A program made the position numbers and the translations under genes. Shown here in pieces: positions 25,836 to 34,131 of a DNA stretch of 64,000 nt (the first letter of the stretch is position 1; the number at the start of each line of letters is the position of its first letter). The notes beneath the pieces are model-generated. The model saw only the letters and a program-made list of their open reading frames with translations, did not search any database and was not told the origin of the DNA. The stretch covers positions 2,976,001-3,040,000 of the forward strand of contig NZ_CP016477.1 in NCBI RefSeq assembly GCF_001693275.1. The letters run 5' to 3'. The stretch is from Picosynechococcus sp. PCC 7117. Lineage in GTDB: Bacteria > Cyanobacteriota > Cyanobacteriia > Cyanobacteriales > MRBY01.

Positions 25836-27557
25836 ATGAAAACATCTTTATCTCTCTGGAAGTCTCTATCCATTGCTTCCGCTGCTGTCGGCGTTTCCGT
25901 TGCCACTGCTGGCACCGCCCAAGCCCAAGCAAATAACAGCGAACTCCTTAATCAAATCAACACCTACAGTCAAGGTGACATTGCTCAGGTAAACAGCGTT
26001 TTCCAACTCAGCGATGTATCGCCTTCTGACTGGGCCTTTGACGCGCTTCGTAACCTAGTCGAAAACTACAACTGTATCGTTGGTTACCCCGATGGCACCT
26101 TCCGTGGTAACCGTCCCCTCAGCCGTTATGAATTTGCGGCTGGTCTGAACGCTTGTTTACAACAAATCGAGCGGATGATACAAAGCGGTGGTTCTGAAGT
26201 AACCCCCGAAGATCTCGCTGCACTCCGTCGCTTGATCAACGAATTTGAAGCGGAACTGGCTACCCTAGGCGCTCGCGTCGATGACCTCGAAGGTCGCGTT
26301 GAATTCCTTGAAGATAATCAATTCTCCACCACAACTAAACTGAAAGGTGAAGTTGTCTTCGCAATTGGTGATAGTTTCGGCGACGTGAATGCCCTAGACT
26401 TTCGCCTTGAAGGGGGTGAAGGAGACATCACAATTGATGATGTTGACTTGACACCTGGCTTCTTGAGAGATGGTGTAGCCAGCGGGTTTAACGGTGCCAC
26501 CATCGTTGCCAATGATGATGATGATACTCAAACGACTTTCACCGACCGCGTTCGCCTGACCCTTGAAACCAGCTTCACCGGTAAAGATACTTTAATCACT
26601 CGCTTGACTGCTGGGAACTCTTCATCTTTCTCCCCCACTGCAGGTGCAGTTGTTGATGATGGTCCTGATCTCGGCTCTGGTGTAGGCTTCCAAACCTTTA
26701 ACCTCGACACTGGCAACGACGTTGTCATCGACTGGTTGGCCTACTACTTCCCTCTCCGCAGAGCAAATGTTTACCTCGCAGCTTTTGGTGGTCTCCACAG
26801 TGACTACACCAGCACAACCTTCGGTGCAACTGGCCTTGAAGATTTCACCGGTGGTAGCGGATCTCTAACTCAACTTGCTGCATCCAGCCCCATCTACACC
26901 ATTGGTGGTGGTTCCGGTTTAGGTTTCAACATGCCTCTCGGCCCCGTTGATATCTCCTTGGGTTACCTCGCTGATGAAGCAGCCGATTCCACTGAAAGCA
27001 ATGGTCTGTTCAACGGTGAATACGGTGCACTAGCACAGATTGCTTTCAACCTCGGCGATCGAGCTGAGTTGGGTGTAACCTACGTCAACAGCTACCACGA
27101 CAGCGGTGCTATCTATGACTTCGGTGGTGGTTCTGCAGTAAATGGTACAGCTTGGGCGAACGCTCTTGGCTTGTTCGGCACTGAAGCCAATAGCTACGGT
27201 GTTCAAGGTAAGTTTGACATTACTGACCGTATTTCCTTAGCCGCTTACGGGATGTACACTGATGCCAAAGTTTCTGGTTCTAGCGACGAGTTCGACATCT
27301 GGAGCTATGGTCTTGGTGTAGCCTTCAACGACCTCGGTAAAGAAGGTAACGTTCTTGGTCTCTTTGCTGGTGCTCCTCCTTACCTCGCAGAAGGTGATCT
27401 CAAGACTCCTCTGCAAGTTGAAGGTTTCTATAAGTACCAACTCACCGACGGAATCTCCATCACTCCTGGCGTAATCTGGTTGAAGGATGCGGCTCAGGGT
27501 GTGCTGGGTGAAGAAGATGCCATCATCGGTACTCTCCGCACTACCTTCACTTTCTAA
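25836..27557 (+). CDS. SomB-type outer membrane porin (SLH + OprB)
   Basis: 573 residues from the ATG at 25836, which has GAGGAAA upstream and is preferred over 25818. A signal peptide ends near GTAQAQA. An S-layer homology domain follows (VSPSDWAFDALRNLVENYNCIVGYPDG), then a coiled-coil segment with LGARVDDLEGRVEFLED, then a long beta-barrel region of alternating polar and aromatic residues ending in Phe (TLRTTFTF), as outer membrane barrels do. The SLH domain anchors the porin to peptidoglycan-linked polymer. It forms small-solute pores. A terminator follows. Confidence 0.93.
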   Translation: MKTSLSLWKSLSIASAAVGVSVATAGTAQAQANNSELLNQINTYSQGDIAQVNSVFQLSDVSPSDWAFDALRNLVENYNCIVGYPDGTFRGNRPLSRYEFAAGLNACLQQIERMIQSGGSEVTPEDLAALRRLINEFEAELATLGARVDDLEGRVEFLEDNQFSTTTKLKGEVVFAIGDSFGDVNALDFRLEGGEGDITIDDVDLTPGFLRDGVASGFNGATIVANDDDDTQTTFTDRVRLTLETSFTGKDTLITRLTAGNSSSFSPTAGAVVDDGPDLGSGVGFQTFNLDTGNDVVIDWLAYYFPLRRANVYLAAFGGLHSDYTSTTFGATGLEDFTGGSGSLTQLAASSPIYTIGGGSGLGFNMPLGPVDISLGYLADEAADSTESNGLFNGEYGALAQIAFNLGDRAELGVTYVNSYHDSGAIYDFGGGSAVNGTAWANALGLFGTEANSYGVQGKFDITDRISLAAYGMYTDAKVSGSSDEFDIWSYGLGVAFNDLGKEGNVLGLFAGAPPYLAEGDLKTPLQVEGFYKYQLTDGISITPGVIWLKDAAQGVLGEEDAIIGTLRTTFTF

Positions 27558-27613
27558 GTCAGTTAACTTTGTTTAGACAGATTTAATTCTCACACTTTTT
27601 GATTTTGAGAAAG

Positions 27614-27641
27614 CCTCACCTCCGGGTGGGGTTTTCTTTTT
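27614..27641 (+). terminator. Rho-independent terminator of the porin gene
   Basis: CCTCACC (27614-27620), loop TCCG, GGTGGGG (27625-27631) with one T-G wobble, then TTTTCTTTTT. Confidence 0.85.
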
Positions 27642-27642
27642 G

Positions 27643-27711
27643 GACACCCCCACCCCTCAAGGGGAGAAGACACCCTCCGGCCTGTCGGCCACCTCCCTCT
27701 AGGGAGGATTA
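27643..27711 (+). repeat. Modular GC-rich palindromic repeat, locus h
   Basis: CACCCCTCAAGGGGAGAAG is followed by ACACCCTCCGGCCTGTCGGC and CACCTCCCTCTAGGGAGGATT. This is the most compact two-module copy in the window. It lies directly after the porin terminator. Confidence 0.85.
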
Positions 27712-27799
27712 ATGCTTCTCTAATTCCCTTCATACTCTGTTTTTCTAAAGCAGGATATTAGGGGAAGATGGTAAGTGATGTCTATGGAATCAGAACTTG

Positions 27800-28666
27800 A
27801 TGAGAATTAGTGTTTTTGGGATGGGGCTAATGGGGACACCGATCGCCCTGAAATTAGCCCAGGAAAATTTTTTGGTGACCGCTTACAACCGGACAACAGA
27901 CAAACTGAATCCTCTGGAAGAACAAGGTTTAACAGTAACGACGAATCCCCAAACGGCGATCGCCAACAGTGATTATTTAATTTTGACCCTCAGTGATGCG
28001 GCGGCAATCCAAACGGTCTTATTAGAAAACGCAGATACTTCCTTTACAGGGAAAACAATTATCCAGATGGGGACGATTGCCCCGGAAGAAAGTAAGGCGA
28101 TCGCCGAAGAAGTTCAGCGACGTCAAGGTCAATATCTAGAAGCACCAGTCCTCGGCAGTATTCCCGAAGCGAAAAAAGGAACATTATTGGTGATGGTCGG
28201 GGGCGAAGAAACATTATTCCAAGCCTGTTTGCCAATTTTTAAAACCCTGGGGCAAGACCCGAAATATATTGGGGCAGTGGGTCAGGCAGCAGCCCTGAAA
28301 TTGGCTTTAAATCAGTTGATTGCGGGCTTAACAGCTAGTTTTTCCCTGAGTTTAGGGTTAATCCAACGGGAAAAAGTCGATCTTGATAAATTTATGGGGA
28401 TTTTGCGAGATAGTGCCCTCTATGCCCCCACCTTTGATAAAAAACTGCCGCGCATGGGCGATCGCACCTTTGCAAATCCCAACTTCCCCACAAAGCATTT
28501 ACTCAAAGATACTAGGCTCTTTTTGGCAGCCGCAAAAACCGTGGGCCTCGATACGACTGGGCTAGAAGGCATTCGAGACATTATCGAGCAGGCGATCGCC
28601 CTAAATCTCGCCGAGGCAGACTACTCTGCTATTTATCAAGTGATTAATCCTGGCCCCACACCTTAG
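27800..28666 (+). CDS. NAD(P)-dependent dehydrogenase, 3-hydroxyisobutyrate dehydrogenase family
   Basis: 288 residues. The Rossmann fingerprint is right at the N-terminus (ISVFGMGLMGTPIALKLA). It is followed by the beta-hydroxyacid dehydrogenase substrate segment EAPVLGSIPEAKKGTLLVM, and the catalytic-lysine region AAALKLALNQLIAGL. Members reduce glyoxylate or succinic semialdehyde, or oxidise 3-hydroxyacids; cyanobacterial homologues are often glyoxylate/succinic semialdehyde reductases, but the substrate is not decided here. The ATG at 27800 immediately follows an in-frame TTG. The 3' end overlaps the convergent GGDEF gene by 23 bases. Confidence 0.88.
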   Translation: MRISVFGMGLMGTPIALKLAQENFLVTAYNRTTDKLNPLEEQGLTVTTNPQTAIANSDYLILTLSDAAAIQTVLLENADTSFTGKTIIQMGTIAPEESKAIAEEVQRRQGQYLEAPVLGSIPEAKKGTLLVMVGGEETLFQACLPIFKTLGQDPKYIGAVGQAAALKLALNQLIAGLTASFSLSLGLIQREKVDLDKFMGILRDSALYAPTFDKKLPRMGDRTFANPNFPTKHLLKDTRLFLAAAKTVGLDTTGLEGIRDIIEQAIALNLAEADYSAIYQVINPGPTP

Positions 28667-29714
28667 CGACCATTTGATTACGACCGCGGGCCTTGGCTTC
28701 GTATAGCGCGACATCCGCCAGGGCGACAAATTTTTCTGGATTCGTCGTCACACAGCCTGGTTCAATGGAGGCGATACCCAAACTGACCGTGACAATCGGC
28801 GCTACCAAAGAGCTCTGGTGGGGAATCTGCAAACTGCGGACTTGCTCGATGATATTTTCTCCTAACAATTGCGCCCCAATACCGGGGGTATCTGGCAAGA
28901 TGACAATGATCTCTTCGCCACCATAACGGGAAACTAAATCTGTGGGTCGCTTCACTTGGCTGGCGATCGCCTGGGCTACTTCAAACAAACAATGATCACC
29001 AGCCTGGTGACCATAGGTATCATTGTAATTTTTAAAAAAATCCACATCAATGAAAATAATCGAGAGAGGTATTTGATTGCGGAGCATCAGTCGCCATTGA
29101 CGCTCTAAAACCAAATCAAAAACCCGACGATTCGCCAGTTGGGTCAAAGGATCTAAAGCCGCTAACCGTTGCAATTGCACATTCGTCGCTTCCAAACGTT
29201 GGTAGAGCTTTGCCTGATAAATGAGATGGCGCACCCGTTGGCGCAAAATTGTCCAGTGGATCGGTTTGGTGATGAAATCCGTTGCCCCGGCGGTAAAGGC
29301 CTTGGTGACTGATTCGTCATCCTCCCGGGCCGTAATCATCAAGATGGGAGTGCGGGCGATCTTTGTCAGCAGATCTTCTGCTTGTTGGTAGGCCACCAAT
29401 TCGTGACGAAGCAGGAAAGTTTCCTGGGAAGATTCAGTATTTTTTGCAGGAGAAATTTCAGTGCTGGCTTGGAGTTGTCGAAAGGCATTGCAAAATTCCA
29501 AGCCATCCATGACCGGCATCATAAAATCCAACAGGATAATATCGGGCATGGTTTTTTGGAATATTTCTAGTCCCTCTTGACCATTGGTTGCTTCAGCGAC
29601 TGCATAACCTTCTTTTTCCATCCAAAAACGAATCAGGCGACGCGAAATTGGATCGTCATCAATGACAAGAATTAACGGTTGATCATCCTGCATTGAGGCA
29701 GAATCAGCGGTCAT
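28644..29714 (-). CDS. Response regulator with diguanylate cyclase (GGDEF) output
   Basis: About 356 residues: a receiver domain (LVIDDDPIS acidic pocket, phospho-acceptor in DIILLDFMMPVMDG, conserved Thr/Ala and Lys in MITARED and FITKP), then a GGDEF domain (LTQLANRR, FIDVDFFKNYNDTYGH, active site GGEEI). An RxxD inhibitory site (RPTD) lies five residues before GGEEI, so product inhibition by c-di-GMP is likely. The receiver contains an unusual insertion of about 35 polar residues between the acceptor helix and the TARED strand. The ATG at 29714 is preferred over the TTG at 29729. No partner kinase is adjacent. Confidence 0.93.
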   Translation of the reverse strand: MTADSASMQDDQPLILVIDDDPISRRLIRFWMEKEGYAVAEATNGQEGLEIFQKTMPDIILLDFMMPVMDGLEFCNAFRQLQASTEISPAKNTESSQETFLLRHELVAYQQAEDLLTKIARTPILMITAREDDESVTKAFTAGATDFITKPIHWTILRQRVRHLIYQAKLYQRLEATNVQLQRLAALDPLTQLANRRVFDLVLERQWRLMLRNQIPLSIIFIDVDFFKNYNDTYGHQAGDHCLFEVAQAIASQVKRPTDLVSRYGGEEIIVILPDTPGIGAQLLGENIIEQVRSLQIPHQSSLVAPIVTVSLGIASIEPGCVTTNPEKFVALADVALYEAKARGRNQMVAKVWGQD

Positions 29715-29833
29715 AGATTCTAGGCGCAAAAAGAACTATATGGTTATTCTAACGGGTTACTGCCCTAGGCAATCGGCCCTCTGATGTTAATTTGACGACC
29801 TTTCAGAGATTTTCAGTATGATCACTTAGGCTG

Positions 29834-32101
29834 CTATTCCTGCTCGATTTGGGTGACGCGGCGCACGTTCAAAGTATCGCTCATGTTTTTAATTTGATTA
29901 ATGCTGTGGGCTAGTTGTTGGGCATTACGAATTTCAATCCGCAAAGAAATAATCGCTGGTTGGCCGTGGCTCGTTTTGACATTGGTACTCCGCACGTTGA
30001 TGTGCTGATCGCTCAGGCGTGACAAGATATCCCGCAGGACTCCCACCCGGTCAATGACTTCAATGCGGAGATCCACAGGGTAGACCGGGGCGTGCTTTTG
30101 GTCGATGCTGGGATTCCAACTCACAGGAATTAGGCGATCACCATCGAAGTTTTGCACATTGGCGCAGCTGCGGTGGTGAATGGAAATACCTTTATGGCTG
30201 CGGGTGACAATACCGATAATCGGTTCGCCGGGCAAGGGCGCACAACAACTGGCGATGGTATAAACCAACCCTTCAATGCCAGCAATGGGGTATTTATGGC
30301 TATCTTGGAGGGGCTTGGCCGGTTTCGTCGCTGTGTTTAAAGAAGCTTCTAGTTCCAGTTGGGGGAGATGTTCTTCTTCCTGGTCGCGCACTTGATCCCG
30401 CCAGCGGTTCACCACTTGGTTGAGGGTGACTTCGCCGTAACCCAAAGCCGCCAACAGATCCTCAGTGTTTTGGTAATTGCACTTGTGGGCAACGGTTTGC
30501 ATCGCCTCGGATTTGAGGATCGAATCGAGGCCCGTTTTCCCTAATTCTTTTTCGAGTAAGCTGCGGCCCCGTGCTAAGTTTTCATCCCGCCGCGATCGCT
30601 TAAACCATTGGCGAATCCTATTTTTGGCACTGGGAGTAACTACATAATTGAGCCAATCGAGGCTGGGGTGGGCATTTTTTTGGGTAATAATTTCGACGAT
30701 ATCGCCATTGCGGAGTTTTTTCTCTAACACCGACCAACGGCCATTGATCCGCGCCCCTTTCATGTGGTTCCCCACCTCGGTGTGAATGCGGTAGGCGAAG
30801 TCGATGGAAGTAGCGCCTTTGGCCAGGGCCACCACATCTCCATTGGGGGTAAAGACATACACATCATCTTCAAAGAGATTGTCCTTGAGGTTATCAATGT
30901 ATTCTTCAGCATCCTTGAGGTCGCTTTGCCATTCGATCAGTTGCCGCAACCAAGTGAATTTTTCGTCTTCGGAAGTGAAACTAGCGGCGGAATGACCAGC
31001 TTCTTTGTATTTCCAGTGGGCGGCAATCCCGTATTCGGCGATGTGGTGCATTTCCATGGTGCGAATTTGCACTTCGAGGGGGCGACCATTTAGGCCGACA
31101 ACGGTGGTATGGAGCGATTGGTAACGGTTGGGCTTCGGCAGGCCAATGTAGTCTTTAAAGCGTCCAGGAATCGGTTTAAAGGCATCATGAATCACCGCCA
31201 GGGCGCGGTAACATTCGTCATTGGTTTCGACAATAATCCGAATCCCAGCGATGTCAAAAATTTCGTCAAATTCTTTGTGTTGTCGTTGCATCTTGTGATA
31301 GATGCTGTAGAGGTGTTTCGGGCGACCTTTAATTTCCCAGACGTGGAGGCCCAGGTGACGCAGGCGATCGCGGATAATTTCGATGGCCTCTTCGAGTTTG
31401 GCTTCCCGCTCGGTGCGTTTTTCGGAAATGTGTTTTTGCATCGAACGGTAGGCTTCCCGCTCTAGATACTTAAAACAGAGGTCTTCTAGTTCCCATTTAA
31501 AACGCCAAATCCCTAAGCGATTGGCTAGGGGCGCAAAGATTTCACGGGTTTCCAGGGCAATGCGTTCTTGTTTGTCGGGGCGCAGATGTTCGAGGGTGCG
31601 CATATTGTGGAGGCGATCGGCGAGTTTCACGACAATCACGCGGATATCCTCGGCCATGGAAAGAAACATCCGCCGGAAATTTTCTGCTTGGCGTTCTGTT
31701 TTGCTGGAAAAAGTAAACTTGGTGAGCTTGGTTACCCCTTCAACAAGCTTGCGGGTTTCAGCGCCAAAGCGTTCTTCAATTTCTTCGGGACTGACTTCTG
31801 TGTCTTCGACCACATCATGGAGAAATCCCGCCGCAATCATTGCGCCATTTCCGCCTAGATCAAGCAACAATCCTGCTACGGCAATGGGATGGGCAATATA
31901 AGGCTCACCAGATTTACGGGTTTGACCTTCGTGGAGGGCATGGGCAAAGCGGAAGGCTTCACCGATGAGTTGGCGATCGCCTTCGGAGACCCCGACCAAT
32001 TGCTCTGGCTGATAAAGGTAATTTTTCAACCAAGCAGGTAGCGGCACATCAAATTTTTCTGTTTCGGATGCGGCAGTTAATTGAACGGGAGAAGCAGTCA
32101 T
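29834..32101 (-). CDS. rel: Bifunctional (p)ppGpp synthetase/hydrolase
   Basis: Makes and degrades the stringent-response alarmone. The 755 residues hold an HD hydrolase domain (HPIAVAGLLLDLG, FLHDVVEDT), a synthetase domain (IKGRPKHLYSIYHKM, DIAGIRIIVE, and RFKDYIGLPKPNRYQSLHT, where RFKD is the charge pattern of bifunctional enzymes), a TGS domain (VYVFTPNGDVVALAKGATSI) and a C-terminal ACT domain (RIEVIDRVGVLRDILSRL). Start and length are typical. It is transcribed from the region that also holds the tnpB element's downstream end. Confidence 0.96.
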   Translation of the reverse strand: MTASPVQLTAASETEKFDVPLPAWLKNYLYQPEQLVGVSEGDRQLIGEAFRFAHALHEGQTRKSGEPYIAHPIAVAGLLLDLGGNGAMIAAGFLHDVVEDTEVSPEEIEERFGAETRKLVEGVTKLTKFTFSSKTERQAENFRRMFLSMAEDIRVIVVKLADRLHNMRTLEHLRPDKQERIALETREIFAPLANRLGIWRFKWELEDLCFKYLEREAYRSMQKHISEKRTEREAKLEEAIEIIRDRLRHLGLHVWEIKGRPKHLYSIYHKMQRQHKEFDEIFDIAGIRIIVETNDECYRALAVIHDAFKPIPGRFKDYIGLPKPNRYQSLHTTVVGLNGRPLEVQIRTMEMHHIAEYGIAAHWKYKEAGHSAASFTSEDEKFTWLRQLIEWQSDLKDAEEYIDNLKDNLFEDDVYVFTPNGDVVALAKGATSIDFAYRIHTEVGNHMKGARINGRWSVLEKKLRNGDIVEIITQKNAHPSLDWLNYVVTPSAKNRIRQWFKRSRRDENLARGRSLLEKELGKTGLDSILKSEAMQTVAHKCNYQNTEDLLAALGYGEVTLNQVVNRWRDQVRDQEEEHLPQLELEASLNTATKPAKPLQDSHKYPIAGIEGLVYTIASCCAPLPGEPIIGIVTRSHKGISIHHRSCANVQNFDGDRLIPVSWNPSIDQKHAPVYPVDLRIEVIDRVGVLRDILSRLSDQHINVRSTNVKTSHGQPAIISLRIEIRNAQQLAHSINQIKNMSDTLNVRRVTQIEQE

Positions 32102-32240
32102 AGAAACACAGGGGAGAAGAAAAACAACAACGACAGCGACAGTGGGTTAGGCAGAAGCAGGACTATTGACAAAGGTGATTTAACTTAAGCTTAACCCACG
32201 CTTCTGGGTGGTCAAGAAAAAGCTAGGGACTTGCTCCCAA

Positions 32241-32333
32241 AGAATTAAGAATATGGAGTTATGAACTTTAACACTTCCACAATGGACCTAACGTAAAGAC
32301 TGGTCTTCACTTAAGTATAGGTACCTTAATTCT
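32241..32333 (-). other. Fold-back region at the tnpB 3' side (possible right end / omega RNA part)
   Basis: AGAATTAAG (32241-32249) and its exact complement CTTAATTCT (32325-32333) enclose about 75 bases that include AAGAC-TG-GTCTT. In IS200/IS605 elements the right end and the 3' part of the omega RNA overlap the tnpB stop region, and this segment covers exactly that position. The element boundary and the guide start could not be fixed by eye. Confidence 0.35.
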
Positions 32334-33575
32334 CACGTGAACTACCTGATGCTCTACGCCTAGCGATGAGCATGGGCTTCCTGATTCAACGGGAACTGCA
32401 TCCAACAAAACAGACGTTTTGCCAGGTTGTCTTACATTCCCTCCACAGGCAGTATCGCTGGTTCCCAACGACAATACTTGAACTGAGTCCAGTCGAAGTA
32501 TCCGCAAGCCTTCATTTCTGATATTGATTGCTGCATTGATGTCCCTGTCATGATGAGTGCCACACCCTTCACAATTCCAAGTTCGTACATCCAACGGCAG
32601 ACTTTTTACCCGGTTTAGACACACATGGCAGGTTTTAGAACTAGGAAAGAAGCGGTCAATCTCCAGATATTGCTTTTTTTCCCATTCCGCCTTGTACTTA
32701 AGCATCGTGCAAAACATTCCCCAGCCCGCATCACTGATTGCTTTGGCTAAATTATGATTTCTCACCATGCCCTTCACATTGAGATTTTCCACCACAATCA
32801 CTTGGTTTTCGTTCACTACCTTGCGGGATAGCTTGTGGAGAAAATCCCCTCGACAGCGCGCAATCTTGCCATGGACTTTTGCCACCGCCAACCTTGCCTT
32901 CTGTCGATTCCGACTCCCTTTCCGTGTCCGAGAAAGCCTTTGCTGTTTTCGCTTTAGGTTCCGTTGATGCTTGGCAAAATGCCGGGGGTTTGCAAACTTA
33001 GAACCCTCACTGGTAATCGCAAAGTGAGTCAATCCCACATCAATCCCTACAGCCTTATCGGTCGGCCCCGACTCAACCTTTTCCTGTCTATCATCCACCA
33101 ACACAGAAGCAAAATATTTACCATCAGGAGTTCGTGAAACCGTGACGGTTTTTATCGTTCCCTCAAGAGGACGATGAACACGACAGTAAACAGCACCAAT
33201 CTTGGGTAGATGTACGTAATCCCCCTCAAATTTGACATTCTGGGGGTAGCTAATGGATTGCTTTCCATGCTTTGACTTGAAGCGGGGCAACATTGCCCGC
33301 TTCTCAAAGAAGTTTTTGTAGGCAGTCGAGAGATTGAGGGCGACCACCTGAAGGCACTGAGAATAGGGTTCTTTTAGCCATTCATGCTCCTTTTTGAGAG
33401 TAGGCAAAAGCCCTTGAAGATAGCCACGGGATAAACCTTTTCCAGTTGCCCGGTAAGTCTGTTGACACAAATGCAGCGCATAATTCCAGAACCAGCGAGC
33501 ACAACCAAAAGATTTCGTGAGAGAAACCTGTTGGTCTGAAGTCGGATAAAGTCTGTACTTATAAGCGCGGTACAT
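32307..33575 (-). CDS. tnpB: TnpB, RNA-guided nuclease of an IS200/IS605-type element
   Basis: 422 residues. The RuvC acidic residues are intact: Asp179 in VGIDVGLTHFA, Glu263 in IVVENLNVKGM, and the aspartates of HHDRDINAAINI (343/345). The zinc finger has Cys316, Cys319, Cys335 and Cys338. The N-terminal helix-turn-helix part begins MYRAYKYRLYPTSDQQ. An intact catalytic set suggests an active omega-RNA-guided DNA nuclease. The C-terminal 70 residues after DINAAINIRN are not conserved domain sequence and probably reflect the overlapping RNA scaffold. No tnpA transposase is present, so the element depends on a partner in trans or is domesticated. The left end (33576-33759) was not resolved. 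Confidence 0.93.
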   Translation of the reverse strand: MYRAYKYRLYPTSDQQVSLTKSFGCARWFWNYALHLCQQTYRATGKGLSRGYLQGLLPTLKKEHEWLKEPYSQCLQVVALNLSTAYKNFFEKRAMLPRFKSKHGKQSISYPQNVKFEGDYVHLPKIGAVYCRVHRPLEGTIKTVTVSRTPDGKYFASVLVDDRQEKVESGPTDKAVGIDVGLTHFAITSEGSKFANPRHFAKHQRNLKRKQQRLSRTRKGSRNRQKARLAVAKVHGKIARCRGDFLHKLSRKVVNENQVIVVENLNVKGMVRNHNLAKAISDAGWGMFCTMLKYKAEWEKKQYLEIDRFFPSSKTCHVCLNRVKSLPLDVRTWNCEGCGTHHDRDINAAINIRNEGLRILRLDSVQVLSLGTSDTACGGNVRQPGKTSVLLDAVPVESGSPCSSLGVEHQVVHVRIKVPILK

Positions 33576-33759
33576 TAGTTAAAAAAGTGATCAGAAAGTT
33601 GTGCCATAAAACAAAAGTCTTGCTTTATTACCTCCGGGTCGAACCTCAGTGTCGAGACCTCGCCGAATTTTTGCTGAAGTATTTTGAAATGATCACCAAT
33701 GTTAATTTTAATACAGTTTTGATGGCTTGTTTGTTCTCTAAATTTGCACTATCTACTCG

Positions 33760-34131
33760 ATGAATTTTTCCGCCTATCAACAATTAAAAATCGATCTGCA
33801 AACCCTGGCCACAGATTTAACGCCCCTCCAACAGGAATCGGGGGCTTTAGTCCGTCAGGGCCAAGGGTTCCTCAGCTTTTGGGAAACCCAGTTAGCCCCC
33901 CTCACTGGGGAACAGCTTCCTGAAAAAATCTATAGCGCTTGGCGATCGCTCCACACGGAATTGTATCGGGGGCTGCGGCTCCTCAATACCGATTTAATCT
34001 TTCTCCAGGGCAGTCGTAGTCCCAGCACCCAAAGCCAAAAACAACAGCAGATCCAAACCCGCCTGACCCAACTCGATCAATACTGCACAGAAATCATTAA
34101 GCTTGGCGATCGCCTGACACCGGAAGCGTAA
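33760..34131 (+). CDS. PatD-like protein
   Basis: 123 residues, all helical in appearance, with GLRLLNTDLIFLQGSRSP and a C-terminal LTQLDQYCTEIIKLGDRL. This pattern agrees with my memory of the PatD family, described as controlling heterocyst frequency in filamentous cyanobacteria. Nothing else in the window hints at a heterocyst-forming organism, so the protein probably has another, perhaps division-related role. The ATG start is followed by MNFSAYQQLK. The 3' end overlaps sasA by 35 bases in convergent arrangement. Confidence 0.6.
   Translation: MNFSAYQQLKIDLQTLATDLTPLQQESGALVRQGQGFLSFWETQLAPLTGEQLPEKIYSAWRSLHTELYRGLRLLNTDLIFLQGSRSPSTQSQKQQQIQTRLTQLDQYCTEIIKLGDRLTPEA

Noticed and set aside
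33630-33670. T-loop-like GGTCGAACC, suggesting a tRNA
   Set aside because: No acceptor, D-arm or anticodon stem can be drawn around it; it lies in the likely left end of the tnpB element.
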